From NCBI GenBank assembly GCA_964589625.1, contig CAZPSH010000006.1, positions 62,001-126,000 on the forward strand: a stretch of 64,000 nt of DNA, in the 5' to 3' direction. The notes beneath the pieces are model-generated. The model was not told where the DNA came from and searched no databases. It worked only from the letters and a program-made list of their open reading frames with translations. The translations under genes and the position numbers were made by a program. Below, one piece after another: positions 25,902-35,719 of this stretch (within the stretch, counting starts at the first letter, position 1; every line of letters starts with the position of its first letter). The stretch is from JBFLVU01 sp964589625. GTDB lineage: Bacteria > Acidobacteriota > UBA4820 > DSQY01.

Positions 25902-25931
25902 TTGACCCAACGGAGCTTTCCCGCCTATAAT
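25902..25931 (+). promoter_or_regulatory. Sigma-70-type promoter for lysS-lolC-lolD
   Basis: TTGACC (25902-25907), an 18-base spacer, consensus TATAAT (25926-25931). The start is expected at about 25938. Confidence 0.8.
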
Positions 25932-25957
25932 CACGGCTTTCCGGAACGGGAGCCCCC

Positions 25958-27442
25958 TTGGAAGACGAACTCATCGCCCAGCGCCGCGCCAAGCTCGCCC
26001 AGTGGAGGGAGGCCTTCCCGCAGGCCCTCCCCTTCCGCTTCGATGCAACCCACGCCCTCGAGGAGATCCTCGCCCGCTTCGGGGACCACAGCGCCGAGGC
26101 CCTTTCCGAAAGCCCCCCTCATGTCCGGGTCGCGGGCCGCCTCGTCGCGCTCCGCAAGATGGGCAAGCTGGCCTTCGGCCACCTGCAAGAGGGCGCCACG
26201 CGGCTGCAGGTCCTCTTCGAGCGCCAGCGCCTCGAGGAGGTTTTCACCCACCTGTCCCTCCTGGACGTCGGTGACTGGCTGGGGGTGGAAGGGCCCCTCT
26301 TCCGGACCCGGACGGGCGAACTCACCGTCCTCGTGGAGCGGCTGGCGCCCCTGCAGAAATGCCTGCGGCCCCTGCCCGAAAAGTGGCACGGGCTCCAGGA
26401 CGTGGAGCTCCGGTATCGCCAGCGCCACCTGGACCTCATGATGAACTCCGACAGCCTTCCCCGCTTCCTGGCCCGGGCCCGGATGATCCAGGCCCTCCGG
26501 ACCTTCATGGCCGATCGCGGCTTCGAGGAGGTGGAGACGCCCATGCTTCATCCCATCGCGGGCGGCGCGGCCGCGCGCCCGTTCGTCACCCACCACAACG
26601 CCCTCGACGCCGACCTGTACCTGCGCATTGCCCCCGAGTTGTACCTGAAGCGTCTCGTGGTGGGCGGCATGCCCCGCGTCTTCGAGATCAACCGGAACTT
26701 CCGGAACGAGGGGATCGACACGACCCACAATCCCGAGTTCACCATGATGGAGTTCTACCAGGCGTACGCCTCCGCCGAGGACCTGATGGGCCTCACGGAG
26801 GCCCTGCTTCACGCCGTCGCCCTGACCGTGCGGGGGACCGAGACGGTCCAGTACCAGGGCCGGGAGATTTCCTTCCGTCCCCCCTTCGCACGCTTGGACC
26901 TCCGGGAGGCGGCTCGCGCCGCCCTCGCCGAGCGGGGAATGCCCGAGGACGCGCCGGCCTCGCCGGCTGCCCGCACCGATTGGATCCCCCGCCTCGGCAT
27001 GAGCCCGGCCAAATCGGACACTCCAGAGAAGTTCCTCGTCGAGGCCTTCGAAACCCTCGTCCAGCCCACGCTCCTGAACCCCACCTTCGTCCACGGCCAC
27101 CCCGTGGAGGTGTCGCCCCTCTCCCGGCGCCGCCCGGACCGGCCCGATACGGCCGACCGCTTCGAGCTCTTCGCGGCGGGGATGGAGATCGCCAACGGCT
27201 TCTCCGAGCTCAACGATCCCGACGATCAGCGCGGCCGGTTCAAGGAGCAGGTGGAGGCGAAAGCCCACGGGGACGAGGAGGCCATGCCCTACGACGAGGA
27301 GTACTGCCAGGCCCTGGAGTACGGACTTCCGCCCACGGCCGGAGAAGGCCTGGGCGTGGACCGCCTCGTCATGCTCCTGACCGATACGCCTTCGATCCGG
27401 GACGTGGTCCTCTTTCCGCTCCTCCGTCCCCAAGGCCCATGA
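25958..27442 (+). CDS. lysS: Lysyl-tRNA synthetase, class II
   Basis: It charges tRNA-Lys. The 494 residues contain the OB-fold anticodon domain (VRVAGRLVALRKMGKLAFGHLQ) and class II motifs 1-3 (FMADRGFEEVETPML; FEINRNFRNEGIDTTHNPEFTMMEFY; GLGVDRLVMLLTDTPSIRDVVLFP). The start is a TTG at 25958 with GGGAG upstream, chosen because the promoter places the 5' end only about 20 bases before it and no in-frame ATG is near. The gene overlaps lolC by 4 bases. Confidence 0.96.
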   Translation: MEDELIAQRRAKLAQWREAFPQALPFRFDATHALEEILARFGDHSAEALSESPPHVRVAGRLVALRKMGKLAFGHLQEGATRLQVLFERQRLEEVFTHLSLLDVGDWLGVEGPLFRTRTGELTVLVERLAPLQKCLRPLPEKWHGLQDVELRYRQRHLDLMMNSDSLPRFLARARMIQALRTFMADRGFEEVETPMLHPIAGGAAARPFVTHHNALDADLYLRIAPELYLKRLVVGGMPRVFEINRNFRNEGIDTTHNPEFTMMEFYQAYASAEDLMGLTEALLHAVALTVRGTETVQYQGREISFRPPFARLDLREAARAALAERGMPEDAPASPAARTDWIPRLGMSPAKSDTPEKFLVEAFETLVQPTLLNPTFVHGHPVEVSPLSRRRPDRPDTADRFELFAAGMEIANGFSELNDPDDQRGRFKEQVEAKAHGDEEAMPYDEEYCQALEYGLPPTAGEGLGVDRLVMLLTDTPSIRDVVLFPLLRPQGP

Positions 27443-28671
27443 GCCTCGCCACCTTCGTGGGCCGGCGCTACCTCTTTGCGAGGCGACGGCAGGCCTTCAT
27501 CTCCCTGATCACGGTCATCTCGGTGGCGGGCGTGGCCGTCGGCGTCATGGCCCTCATCATCGCCCTGGCCATCTCCACGGGGTTCACCACGCGCATCCAG
27601 GAGAAGATCCAGCTCCTCAACGCCCACCTCAACATCCTCGGAGGGCCGGGCGAGATGTCCCCCGAGGAGGCGGAGACGGTCTCCAAGGCCCTCGCCGCGG
27701 ATGCGCGCGTGAAGGCCTTCGCGCCCGTCGTCCTCGGGACGGGCCTCGCCAGTGGGCCCACCACCCGCGTGGGCGTCGTCGCCAAGGTCGTGGGCGTGGA
27801 TGCTTCCACCCAGCAGGCGGTCGTGGACGTGGGGCCCTTCACGGAGGGCTCGGGGTTTCTCGGGCAGACGCCCGACGGGGCGCACGGAGCGGTCCTGGGC
27901 GCGGACCTCGCCCAAGAACTCGGCGTGGGGCTCGGGGATACGGTCCAACTCCTGGCTCCCCGCCTCACGCTCTCCCCCTTCGGTAGCATACCCAAACTCG
28001 TCTCCCTCAAGGTCACCGGCGTCCTGCGCACGGGGTACTACCTCTACGACACCGGATTCGTCTACGTGGACCTTGGGCTGGCCCGGACGCTCTTTGCCGG
28101 GCCCGGACGGGTGAGCGCCGTGCAGGTCCGCCTGGCGGATCCGGCGGCCATCGCGGAGGTCGCGGAGGACATCCAGCGAGCCCTCGGCCCCGAATACCGC
28201 GTGTTGGACCTCATCGCCACCAACGAGGAGTTCTTCAAGGCCCTCCGGATGGAGCGGATCCTCCTTTTCCTCGCCATCGGCCTCATCGTGATGGTGGCCG
28301 CTCTCAACATCATCTCGACGCTCATTCTCCTGGTGATGGAAAAGGTCCGGGACATCGGCATCCTGAGGAGCATGGGCGCGTCGGCGGCGGACATCCGCAG
28401 CGTCTTCCTCTTCCAGGGGATGGTCATCGGCGCGGTGGGCACGGTCCTGGGGGCCTGCGCCGGGGTCGCCTCCTGCCACCTCCTGGACCGGTTTCACGCC
28501 ATCCCCCTGTCCCTGGACGTCTACCCCCTGCCCTACGTCCCCTTCATCACCTCCCCCGCACAGGTGGCCACGGTCAGCGCCTTCGCCCTCGCCGTCTCCT
28601 TTCTGGCCACCTTGTACCCCTCCGCGCGCGCCTCGCGCTTGGACCCCGTGGAAGCCCTGAGGTACGAATGA
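27439..28671 (+). CDS. lolC: Lipoprotein-releasing ABC transporter permease (LolC/E family)
   Basis: The 410-residue inner-membrane protein has one N-terminal helix (about 20-45), a large periplasmic domain (about 50-260) and three C-terminal helices with the FtsX-type signature (EKVRDIGILRSMGAS). The Lol system extracts lipoproteins from the inner membrane for the outer membrane. Only one permease gene is present, so a homodimer (LolF-like) with LolD is likely. It is coupled by 4-base overlaps to lysS and lolD. The many lipoproteins in this window are potential substrates. Confidence 0.92.
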   Translation: MSLATFVGRRYLFARRRQAFISLITVISVAGVAVGVMALIIALAISTGFTTRIQEKIQLLNAHLNILGGPGEMSPEEAETVSKALAADARVKAFAPVVLGTGLASGPTTRVGVVAKVVGVDASTQQAVVDVGPFTEGSGFLGQTPDGAHGAVLGADLAQELGVGLGDTVQLLAPRLTLSPFGSIPKLVSLKVTGVLRTGYYLYDTGFVYVDLGLARTLFAGPGRVSAVQVRLADPAAIAEVAEDIQRALGPEYRVLDLIATNEEFFKALRMERILLFLAIGLIVMVAALNIISTLILLVMEKVRDIGILRSMGASAADIRSVFLFQGMVIGAVGTVLGACAGVASCHLLDRFHAIPLSLDVYPLPYVPFITSPAQVATVSAFALAVSFLATLYPSARASRLDPVEALRYE

Positions 28672-29336
28672 TGGTCCAGGTGGAGGGTCTGACGAAGGGC
28701 TTCCTGTCCGGTACGCGCCGGATCATCGTGCTGAGGGAAGCCTCCCTCTCCGTAGCGCGGACCGAGATGGTGGCCCTCACCGGGCCGTCCGGGGTGGGAA
28801 AGAGCACCCTCCTGCACCTCCTGGCCGGCCTGGACCGGCCCGACGCGGGCTCCATCCGCATCGGCGGGCTGGAGGTAACGTCCATGCAGGGTGCCGAGGC
28901 GGACTCCTTCCGCCGCCGCGCGGTCGGCATCGTGTACCAGTTCCACTTTCTCCTTCCCGAATTCACGGCCCTGGAGAACGTCCTCATGGCCGCCGTGGTG
29001 GCCGGGGAGCGTCCGGCCGCCGCCGCCCCGCGGGCCCGGGACCTCCTGCGGGAGGTGGGCCTCGGCGATCGGGCGGACCACATCCCCGGCAGGCTCTCGG
29101 GGGGCGAACAGCAAAGGGTCGCCCTCGCCAGGGCCCTCATGAACGGGCCGGGCCTCCTCCTGGCGGACGAGCCCACGGGAAACCTGGACGAGGAGACCGC
29201 GACCCAGGTCTTCGACCTCCTCCTGGGCCTGCGGTCCCGGAGGGGGCTCACGGTCCTTCTGGCCACGCACAATCCGAAGCTGGCCGCCGCATGCGACCGG
29301 ACCCTTCGGCTCCACGAGGGGCAGGTCGGTCCGTGA
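28668..29336 (+). CDS. lolD: Lipoprotein-releasing ABC transporter ATPase
   Basis: The 222-residue ABC ATPase has Walker A GPSGVGKST, the LolD-type Q-loop region IVYQFHFLLPEFTALENV, signature LSGGEQQRVALARAL and Walker B LLLADEPTGNLDEETA. It powers the LolC-like permease encoded directly upstream (4-base overlap). The length is normal. It is the last gene of the lysS-lolC-lolD operon. Confidence 0.94.
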   Translation: MMVQVEGLTKGFLSGTRRIIVLREASLSVARTEMVALTGPSGVGKSTLLHLLAGLDRPDAGSIRIGGLEVTSMQGAEADSFRRRAVGIVYQFHFLLPEFTALENVLMAAVVAGERPAAAAPRARDLLREVGLGDRADHIPGRLSGGEQQRVALARALMNGPGLLLADEPTGNLDEETATQVFDLLLGLRSRRGLTVLLATHNPKLAAACDRTLRLHEGQVGP

Positions 29337-29383
29337 GACCCTGCCCTCTTCGGCCGCCGAGCGTGGCACACGCCTCCTCCCGA

Positions 29384-29392
29384 TGGTATACT
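29384..29392 (+). promoter_or_regulatory. Extended -10 promoter (TGGTATACT) for clpC and probably the bam-lpx operon
   Basis: TGG-TATACT with no clear -35. The start is expected at about 29399, leaving a leader of about 14 bases before ATG 29413. A TGGCAC motif 20 bases upstream lacks the sigma-54 -12 box. Confidence 0.6.
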
Positions 29393-29412
29393 CCCCCGGA
29401 GCGGGGCGCATG

Positions 29413-31818
29413 ATGTACGAACGGTTCACCGAGCAGGCCCGGAGAGTCCTCTATTTTGCGCGCCATCAGGCGCATCGGGCGGGCCTGCCCGTCACCGACA
29501 CGGAGCACATCCTCCTGGGCATCCTGGAGTTGGACTCCCCCCTCCTAAGGGACTTCCTGGAACGGGCCCGCGTGAGCGCCGACGAGGTCCGGGAGGAGAT
29601 GGAGGAGTCCCTGGCCGAGGAGGCCTCCGCACCCTCCGCGGCCCCACCTCCCTGGTCCCGCGACGCCCGGTTGCTCATCGAGAAGTTCGCCCCCGACGAG
29701 TGCGATCGGGCGGGCGGTCTGCGCGTGGGCGTGGAGCACCTCTTTCTGGGCCTGCTCCACCTGGAGGATTCCATCGCCGGGAGACTGCTTCGGCAGCACG
29801 GGCTCTCTCTGCCCTCCGCCCGGGAGCGCCTCCAGTCCGGACCCAAGCGTCCCCCCGTCGAAGGCCGCCGGGAAGAACGGCCGTCTCTTGAGGAATTCAC
29901 GCAGGACCTCACCGCGCTGGCCGAGTCCGGCGAGTTGGACCCCCTGGTGGGCCGCGAGGAAGAGCTCGACCGCGTCATCCAGATCCTGGCCCGTCGCCAC
30001 AAGAACAACCCGATCCTGCTCGGCGAGCCGGGCGTGGGAAAAACCGCCCTCATCGAAGGCTTGGCCCAGCGGGTGGCCCAGGGACGCGTTCCGGCCACCC
30101 TCCAGGGGAAGCGGATCCTGACCCTCGACCTCTCGCTCGTCCTGGCGGGCACCAAGTACCGCGGCCAGTTCGAAGAACGCCTCAAGGGGATCCTCAAGGA
30201 AGCCACCGCAGACCGCTCCGTTATCCTCTTCGTGGATGAGATCCACACGATGGTCGGGGCGGGCAGCGCCGAAGGCTCCCTCGACGCCGCCAGCATCCTG
30301 AAGCCGGCCCTGAGCCGGGGCCAGGTCCAGTGCATCGGGACCTCCACCTTCCGCGACTACAAGCGCTACATCGAGAAGGACCGGGCCCTCGTTCGGCGGT
30401 TCCAGCCGGTGAAGATCCTCCCTCCGTCCGAGGAGGCCACCCTGGAGATCCTCGAGGGCCTGCGGGAGAGATACGAGCGCTTCCACGGGGTGCGCTACCA
30501 CCCGGAGGCTCTCCGGCAGGCGGTTCTGCTTTCCAACCGCTACATCTCCGACCGCTTCCAGCCGGACAAGGCCGTGGACGTCATCGACGAGGCGGGAGCC
30601 ATGGCCAAGATCCTGGCCGGACCCAGGCCGAAGGCCTCCCCGGAAGTGGAGGTCGAGTGCTGCGACGTGGGACCCGACGGCGGCCGGCGGTTTCGCCTGT
30701 GGGACGAGGAACCCCAGGCCCCGGGAGCCCGGCGCCAGAAACGGTTCCTTCAGGCGCAGGACCCCGGACGCGAGGAGGCCATCCCCGTGGGCCGGGGTCA
30801 GGTGGAGCAGGTCGTCGCGCTCTGGACGGGGATCCCCGTAACCGCCTTGATGGAGGACGAGAAGGGCAAGCTCTTGAGGATCGAGGAGAGCCTGCACCGC
30901 CGGGTCATCGGCCAGGGACAGGCCATCTCGGCCCTAGCCCGCGCCATCCGCCGCTCCCGGGCGGGAATCAAGAACCCGAACCGGCCCATCGGGTCCTTCA
31001 TCTTTCTCGGCCCCACGGGAGTGGGCAAGACCGAGTCGGCCAAGACGCTGACAGAGTTCCTCTTCGGGGACGAGCGCGCCATGGTTCGGCTCGACATGAG
31101 CGAGTACGCCGAGAAGCACTCCATCTCGAAAATGATCGGGAGCCCGCCCGGCTACGTGGGCTTCGAGGAAGGCGGACAGCTGGTGGAGCGCGTGAAACGG
31201 CGCCCCTACGCCGTCATCCTCCTGGACGAGATCGAGAAGGCCCATCCGGACGTGCTGAACATGCTCCTCCAGATCCTGGAGGACGGAATCCTGACGGACA
31301 GCTACGGCGAGACCGTGGACTTCCGCAACACCCTCCTCATCCTGACGAGCAACCTCGGCTCCCGGTTCGTGCTCGAGAAGGGCGTTCCCGGTTTTGGGGA
31401 CGGGGAGGAGCGAGCCGTCTCGGTGAAGCGGGAGGAGGTCTTCCGCCTTCTGAGGCGCTCCCTGCTCCCCGAGTTCCTCAACCGCATCGACGAAGTGATC
31501 GTCTTCGATCCCCTGAGCCGCGAGGACCTGCTCGCCATCGCGGCCCGGATGATCGGCGACCTCAACGAAGCCCTGAGGGTCAAGGGGCTTCAAGTGACGC
31601 CCGCGCGCGGAGTGGCGGAGTTTTTGGTGGAGGCTTGCTGCAAGGACCCGGCCTTCGGGGCGCGACCCCTCCGGCGCGGCGTCCAGACGCTCATTGAGGA
31701 CCCCCTGGCCGAATGGTTGCTCTCCCACGAGGTTCGGGAAGGGACCCGGATCCGCCTCGAGGTGGAGGGGGACAGGCTGGCCCTAAAGGGCATGGAGCCG
31801 GTGCCCATTCCCGGATAG
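29413..31818 (+). CDS. clpC: ClpC-type AAA+ unfoldase
   Basis: This is the Hsp100 partner of ClpP. The start MYERFTEQARRVL matches the family; ATG 29410 directly before is an equal alternative. Two Clp N repeats (about 1-150) are followed by AAA D1 (Walker A GEPGVGKTA, FVDEIHTMVGAG) and D2 (GPTGVGKTES, LLDEIEKAHPDVLN, SPPGYVG). Between them, where ClpC proteins carry a two-helix coiled-coil M-domain, there is a non-helical 60-residue stretch rich in Pro, Gly and Arg with a CC pair. The gene is followed after 7 bases by bamA, so the unfoldase and outer-membrane assembly genes probably share an mRNA. Confidence 0.93.
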   Translation: MYERFTEQARRVLYFARHQAHRAGLPVTDTEHILLGILELDSPLLRDFLERARVSADEVREEMEESLAEEASAPSAAPPPWSRDARLLIEKFAPDECDRAGGLRVGVEHLFLGLLHLEDSIAGRLLRQHGLSLPSARERLQSGPKRPPVEGRREERPSLEEFTQDLTALAESGELDPLVGREEELDRVIQILARRHKNNPILLGEPGVGKTALIEGLAQRVAQGRVPATLQGKRILTLDLSLVLAGTKYRGQFEERLKGILKEATADRSVILFVDEIHTMVGAGSAEGSLDAASILKPALSRGQVQCIGTSTFRDYKRYIEKDRALVRRFQPVKILPPSEEATLEILEGLRERYERFHGVRYHPEALRQAVLLSNRYISDRFQPDKAVDVIDEAGAMAKILAGPRPKASPEVEVECCDVGPDGGRRFRLWDEEPQAPGARRQKRFLQAQDPGREEAIPVGRGQVEQVVALWTGIPVTALMEDEKGKLLRIEESLHRRVIGQGQAISALARAIRRSRAGIKNPNRPIGSFIFLGPTGVGKTESAKTLTEFLFGDERAMVRLDMSEYAEKHSISKMIGSPPGYVGFEEGGQLVERVKRRPYAVILLDEIEKAHPDVLNMLLQILEDGILTDSYGETVDFRNTLLILTSNLGSRFVLEKGVPGFGDGEERAVSVKREEVFRLLRRSLLPEFLNRIDEVIVFDPLSREDLLAIAARMIGDLNEALRVKGLQVTPARGVAEFLVEACCKDPAFGARPLRRGVQTLIEDPLAEWLLSHEVREGTRIRLEVEGDRLALKGMEPVPIPG

Positions 31819-31825
31819 GTGAGGC

Positions 31826-34162
31826 ATGCGCCGAACGACGGTCTTCTTGATTCTGGCTCTCGCATCCATGGTCCTCCCCCTCCTCGCCCAGACGGCCGCT
31901 CCGGGTGAAACCCGGCCCGTCATCGAGAAGATCATTCTGGAGGGAAACGACCGGCTCACACAGGACGCCTTTCTCGCCATGACCACGCTCCGGGTGGGCC
32001 AGGTCTACGACGAAGCGCTCGTAAAGGCCCAGTTCCAGAAGATTTGGAGCTCGGGCCTCCTGGAGGACCTCTCCATCGAAGTCCAGCCGGGGGAGCAAGG
32101 AGGCAAGATCGTCCTCTTCCGCATCAAGGAGCGGCCCATCGTGTCCTCCGTGGAGTTCACCGGGAGCAAGTCCCTCACGGGATCCACGATCCTCGACAAA
32201 CTCAAGGAGAACAACGCGGACCTGAAGACGGGGACCATCCTGGACTACCAAAAGGTCAAGAAGACCGAGGCCGCGCTCAAGTTCATGGCCGCGGAGAAGG
32301 GCTTCCCCGACGCGGAGGTCTCCTCCAAGGTGCAGTCCATGGGGCGCTCCCAGGTGGCCGTGACCTTCACGATCAACGAGGGGGCCAAGGCCCGGATCGA
32401 GAAGGTGCGCTTCTCGGGCGTGACCGCCTTCTCCCCGCGCCGTCTCAAGTGGACCCTCAAGAAGACCCGGCCCCACTGGTGGCTCTCCTGGGCCACGCGC
32501 CACGACGTCTATTCGGAGGGCCGCTATTACGAGGACGTGAAGCTGGTGCGGGAGCTGTACGAGACGGAAGGCTACCTGGACGTGGACGTGGGCGATCCCG
32601 TCGTGGAGAGCCGGTTCAATAAGAAACGCTCCCGGAAGTGGCTGACCCTCACCATCCCGATAGTCGAGGGGGCCGCCTTTAAGCTGGGCGAGGTGAAGTT
32701 CGAGGGCAACAAGGTCTTCACCGACCAGGAACTCCGGAAACTCGTCTTCCTCAAGCCCGGCAAGAAGCTCGACAAGGTCGGGCTGGGGCACATCCTGAAG
32801 GCCATCGAAGCCCGGTACGGGGAAAAGGGCTACATCTACGCCACGGCCACCCCCGTCTTCGACAAGCACGAGGCCCAGGGGATCGCGGACGTGACCCTCT
32901 CCATCACCGAGGACCAGATCTACTACCTCAATCGGATCGAGTTCGCGGGCAACATGGACACGAGGGACCACGTCCTGCGGCGCGAGATGCTGGTCTACGA
33001 GCAGGAGGTCTTCGACTACGTCCGCTACCAGCGCGGGCTCTTCCGCCTGAAGCAGACCGCCCTCTTCGAGATCAAGGAAGATCCGGTGGTCACAAAGGTG
33101 CCCAACACCAACACGGTGGACGTGAACGTGAAGGGCGAAGAGGCCAGCAAGAACGAACTGCTCTTCGGGGGCGGATACGGGGGCGTCAACGGCTTCTACA
33201 TCTCCGGGGCGTTCCGCACGTACAACTTCCTGGGACTGGGGACCACCCTTTCCTTCAACGCCGACATCGGCAAGGTCCAGAAGCTTTACTCCATCAGCTA
33301 CTCGGACCCCTGGCTCTTCGGAAAGCGGGTCGGGGGGGCCTTCCAGCTCTACAACTCCAAGCTGACGTACCTCCAATTCGACCAGGAGGCAACGGGCGGA
33401 TCGGTGAGCGTCACGTTCCCCTTGGGGATTTTCGCGGGATGGTCCGTGGGGTACCGCAGGGAGCAGTCCAAGGTCACGAACCTGGACACGTCCGTCCTCG
33501 ATCCGGACTACCTCGCCCTGTACAACGACTCCACGACTTCCGCTATCTTCACGAGCGTGTTCTTCAACACGGTGAACAATCCCTTCCGGCCCATGACCGG
33601 CATGTCCCTCAACCTGTCCACCGTCGTTGCGGGCAGCTTTCTCGGGGGGGACAACTACTTCGTCAAGCCCTCCTTCGAGGGCTCGCTCTTCGTTCCGACC
33701 TTCCGGAAGCAGAACCTCGCCTTCCGGCTGAGCGTGGGCTACGTGCGGGGCTACTCGGGCCGCGACATCCCGATCTGGGAGCGCTTCTTCCTCGGCGGCG
33801 AGGACACCCTCCGCGGCTTCGGGGTCCGCTCCGTCTACCCGCTCACGAAGGACAACCGCTACTTCGTGGACCCCGGCACCGGCACCATCCAAGGCGGCGA
33901 CCGGGTGTTCCTGACCAACGGCGAGTACGTGTTCCACATCACCGAGCAGGTGGACATCGCCCTCTTCGCGGACGTGGGCAACACCTTCCACGAGCGCCAG
34001 AAGTGGGAGCTTTCGAACTACCGGGCTGACGCGGGCGTCGAATTCCGCTTCTTCCTGCCGACCTTCAACATCCCCCTGCGTCTGATTTACGCCACCAACC
34101 TCAAGTCCAAGCCCGGAGACGACTTCAGCAACTTCCAACTGTCGATAGGACTCACGTTCTAA
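31826..34162 (+). CDS. bamA: Outer-membrane protein assembly factor BamA
   Basis: BamA inserts beta-barrel proteins into the outer membrane. The 778-residue protein has a signal peptide (about 1-22), five POTRA-like repeats (about 30-430, for example IEKIILEGNDRLTQDAFL and FKLGEVKFEGNKVFTDQEL) and a C-terminal 16-strand barrel with the conserved loop motif LRGFG (VRGF family). It ends in a terminal aromatic residue (SIGLTF). The length is normal. It lies between clpC and ompH/skp, with lpxD-fabZ-lpxA following, the classical diderm order. Confidence 0.97.
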   Translation: MRRTTVFLILALASMVLPLLAQTAAPGETRPVIEKIILEGNDRLTQDAFLAMTTLRVGQVYDEALVKAQFQKIWSSGLLEDLSIEVQPGEQGGKIVLFRIKERPIVSSVEFTGSKSLTGSTILDKLKENNADLKTGTILDYQKVKKTEAALKFMAAEKGFPDAEVSSKVQSMGRSQVAVTFTINEGAKARIEKVRFSGVTAFSPRRLKWTLKKTRPHWWLSWATRHDVYSEGRYYEDVKLVRELYETEGYLDVDVGDPVVESRFNKKRSRKWLTLTIPIVEGAAFKLGEVKFEGNKVFTDQELRKLVFLKPGKKLDKVGLGHILKAIEARYGEKGYIYATATPVFDKHEAQGIADVTLSITEDQIYYLNRIEFAGNMDTRDHVLRREMLVYEQEVFDYVRYQRGLFRLKQTALFEIKEDPVVTKVPNTNTVDVNVKGEEASKNELLFGGGYGGVNGFYISGAFRTYNFLGLGTTLSFNADIGKVQKLYSISYSDPWLFGKRVGGAFQLYNSKLTYLQFDQEATGGSVSVTFPLGIFAGWSVGYRREQSKVTNLDTSVLDPDYLALYNDSTTSAIFTSVFFNTVNNPFRPMTGMSLNLSTVVAGSFLGGDNYFVKPSFEGSLFVPTFRKQNLAFRLSVGYVRGYSGRDIPIWERFFLGGEDTLRGFGVRSVYPLTKDNRYFVDPGTGTIQGGDRVFLTNGEYVFHITEQVDIALFADVGNTFHERQKWELSNYRADAGVEFRFFLPTFNIPLRLIYATNLKSKPGDDFSNFQLSIGLTF

Positions 34163-34179
34163 ACCCTCAGGAGGACCGG

Positions 34180-34692
34180 ATGTTCAAGAAACTGTTCCCC
34201 GCCGCTCTCGTTGGCGCCCTCTCCCTGCTGACGGTCGGGCTCATGGCCCAGACCCGCATCGCCGTCGTGGACGCCATGAAGGTGGCCAACGAAAGCAAGG
34301 AGGGGAAGAAGATCCAGGGCGTCCTCAAGGGCGTCCATGATCAGAAGCAGAGCGAGATCAACTCCAAGGAAACCGACCTGAAGGCCCTGGAGGAGAAAGC
34401 CAAGGACCCGAAGATCAGCCAGGAGAAGCGCGACGAGATCCAGAGCCAGTTCACCCAGAAGATGTACGAGTACCAGGCCTTCGCCAAGGCCGCCACGGAC
34501 GAGATGGAAAACCGGACCCAGCGCATGCAGGAGGAGTTCCAGGAGAAGCTCAACCGGGTCCTGACCCAGTACGCGCAGTCCAAGGGGATCTCCCTGGTGG
34601 TCGAGAAGGGCATCTGCCTCTACAACGCCGACGCGCTCGACATCACCTCCGAAGTCATCGCCGCCATGAACCAGGCCTATCCCGGCGCGTAG
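34180..34692 (+). CDS. OmpH/Skp family periplasmic chaperone
   Basis: This 170-residue protein has a signal peptide (about 1-24), then IAVVDAMKVANESKEGKKIQGVL. Long amphipathic helices rich in Lys and Glu (about 50-130) form the coiled-coil tentacles of Skp trimers. C-terminal residues ISLVVEKGICLYNADALDITSEVIAAMN match the OmpH body domain. Skp holds unfolded outer-membrane proteins before BamA. It lies 17 bases after bamA and 4 before lpxD. Confidence 0.92.
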   Translation: MFKKLFPAALVGALSLLTVGLMAQTRIAVVDAMKVANESKEGKKIQGVLKGVHDQKQSEINSKETDLKALEEKAKDPKISQEKRDEIQSQFTQKMYEYQAFAKAATDEMENRTQRMQEEFQEKLNRVLTQYAQSKGISLVVEKGICLYNADALDITSEVIAAMNQAYPGA

Positions 34693-34696
34693 GACC

Positions 34697-35716
34697 ATGA
34701 AGGCGTCGGCCCTCGCCGAGGCCCTCGGAGCCCGGCTCGACGGGAACCCCGACCTGGAAATCCGCGGGATCGCCCCCCTGGAGCGGGCCTGCGGGAGCGA
34801 CGTTTCCTTCCTCGCGAACCCCAAGTACCGGGAGGCCGCGGGGGCCAGCGCCGCCGGGGCCGTCCTCGTGGGAGCCGGCGAGAGCCTTCCCGGCAAGACC
34901 CTCCTGGTCTGCGACGACCCGTACGTGGCCTTCGCTCGGGCTCTGGCCCTCTTTCATCCCCCGAGGGTCTTCGAACCGGGCGTTCACCCTTCGGCGGTGG
35001 TCGGCCCCTCATGCGAGATCTCCGTGGACGCCCACGTGGGTCCCCTCGCCGTCCTCGGCGAAGGCACGCGGGTGGGTCGTCGCTCGGTGGTGGAGGCGGG
35101 GTGCGTGGTGGGCAGGGGGTGCGTCTTGGGCGAGGACTGCCACCTCTATCCGAGGGTTGTTCTCTATGACGGCACGACCCTCGGGGACCGCGTCGTGCTC
35201 CACGCGGGCGTGGTCGTCGGCTCCGACGGCTTCGGGTACGCCCACGAGAAGGGGCGTCACCTCAAAGTGCCCCAGGTCGGTACCGCCGTGGTGGAGAGCG
35301 ACGTGGAGATTGGAGCCAACGCGGCCATCGACCGGGGGACCCTGGCCGAGACCCGCATCGGAGAGGGAACGAAGATCGACAACTTGGTCCAGATCGGCCA
35401 CAACGTCCACACCGGACCCGGGTGCATTCTCGTGGCGCAGGCCGGCATCAGCGGCAGCACGCGCCTGGGGCGGGGCGTCGTCTTCGCCGGGCAGTCGGGG
35501 GCCGTGGGTCACATCCGCATCGGGGACGGCGTCAAGGTGGGGGCCAAGTCGGCCGTCACGAAGGACCTTCCGGACGGGGCCTTCGTCACGGGTCATCCGG
35601 CGCAGGACCACAGGGCGTGGCTCAGGGAGCGGGCCCTCTGCGGGCGGCTCGACGAGATGGCCCGCCGGCTCAAGACCCTGGAGGAGGCCCTGGCCAGGCC
35701 GGACACGGAGGGCTGA
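34697..35716 (+). CDS. lpxD: UDP-3-O-acylglucosamine N-acyltransferase
   Basis: This is the third step of lipid A synthesis (N-acylation from acyl-ACP). The 339 residues comprise an N-terminal uridine-binding domain (about 1-95) and a left-handed beta-helix of hexapeptide repeats. The catalytic His is in QIGHNVHTG and the GSDGFGYA loop is present. A C-terminal helix follows (LCGRLDEMARRLKTLEEAL). It is co-transcribed with fabZ (3-base gap) and lpxA. Confidence 0.96.
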   Translation: MKASALAEALGARLDGNPDLEIRGIAPLERACGSDVSFLANPKYREAAGASAAGAVLVGAGESLPGKTLLVCDDPYVAFARALALFHPPRVFEPGVHPSAVVGPSCEISVDAHVGPLAVLGEGTRVGRRSVVEAGCVVGRGCVLGEDCHLYPRVVLYDGTTLGDRVVLHAGVVVGSDGFGYAHEKGRHLKVPQVGTAVVESDVEIGANAAIDRGTLAETRIGEGTKIDNLVQIGHNVHTGPGCILVAQAGISGSTRLGRGVVFAGQSGAVGHIRIGDGVKVGAKSAVTKDLPDGAFVTGHPAQDHRAWLRERALCGRLDEMARRLKTLEEALARPDTEG

Positions 35717-35719
35717 GAC

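Noticed and set aside
29363..29378. TGGCAC motif upstream of clpC as a sigma-54 promoter
   Set aside because: The -12 position reads TCCT, lacking the essential GC; an extended -10 downstream explains the gene better.
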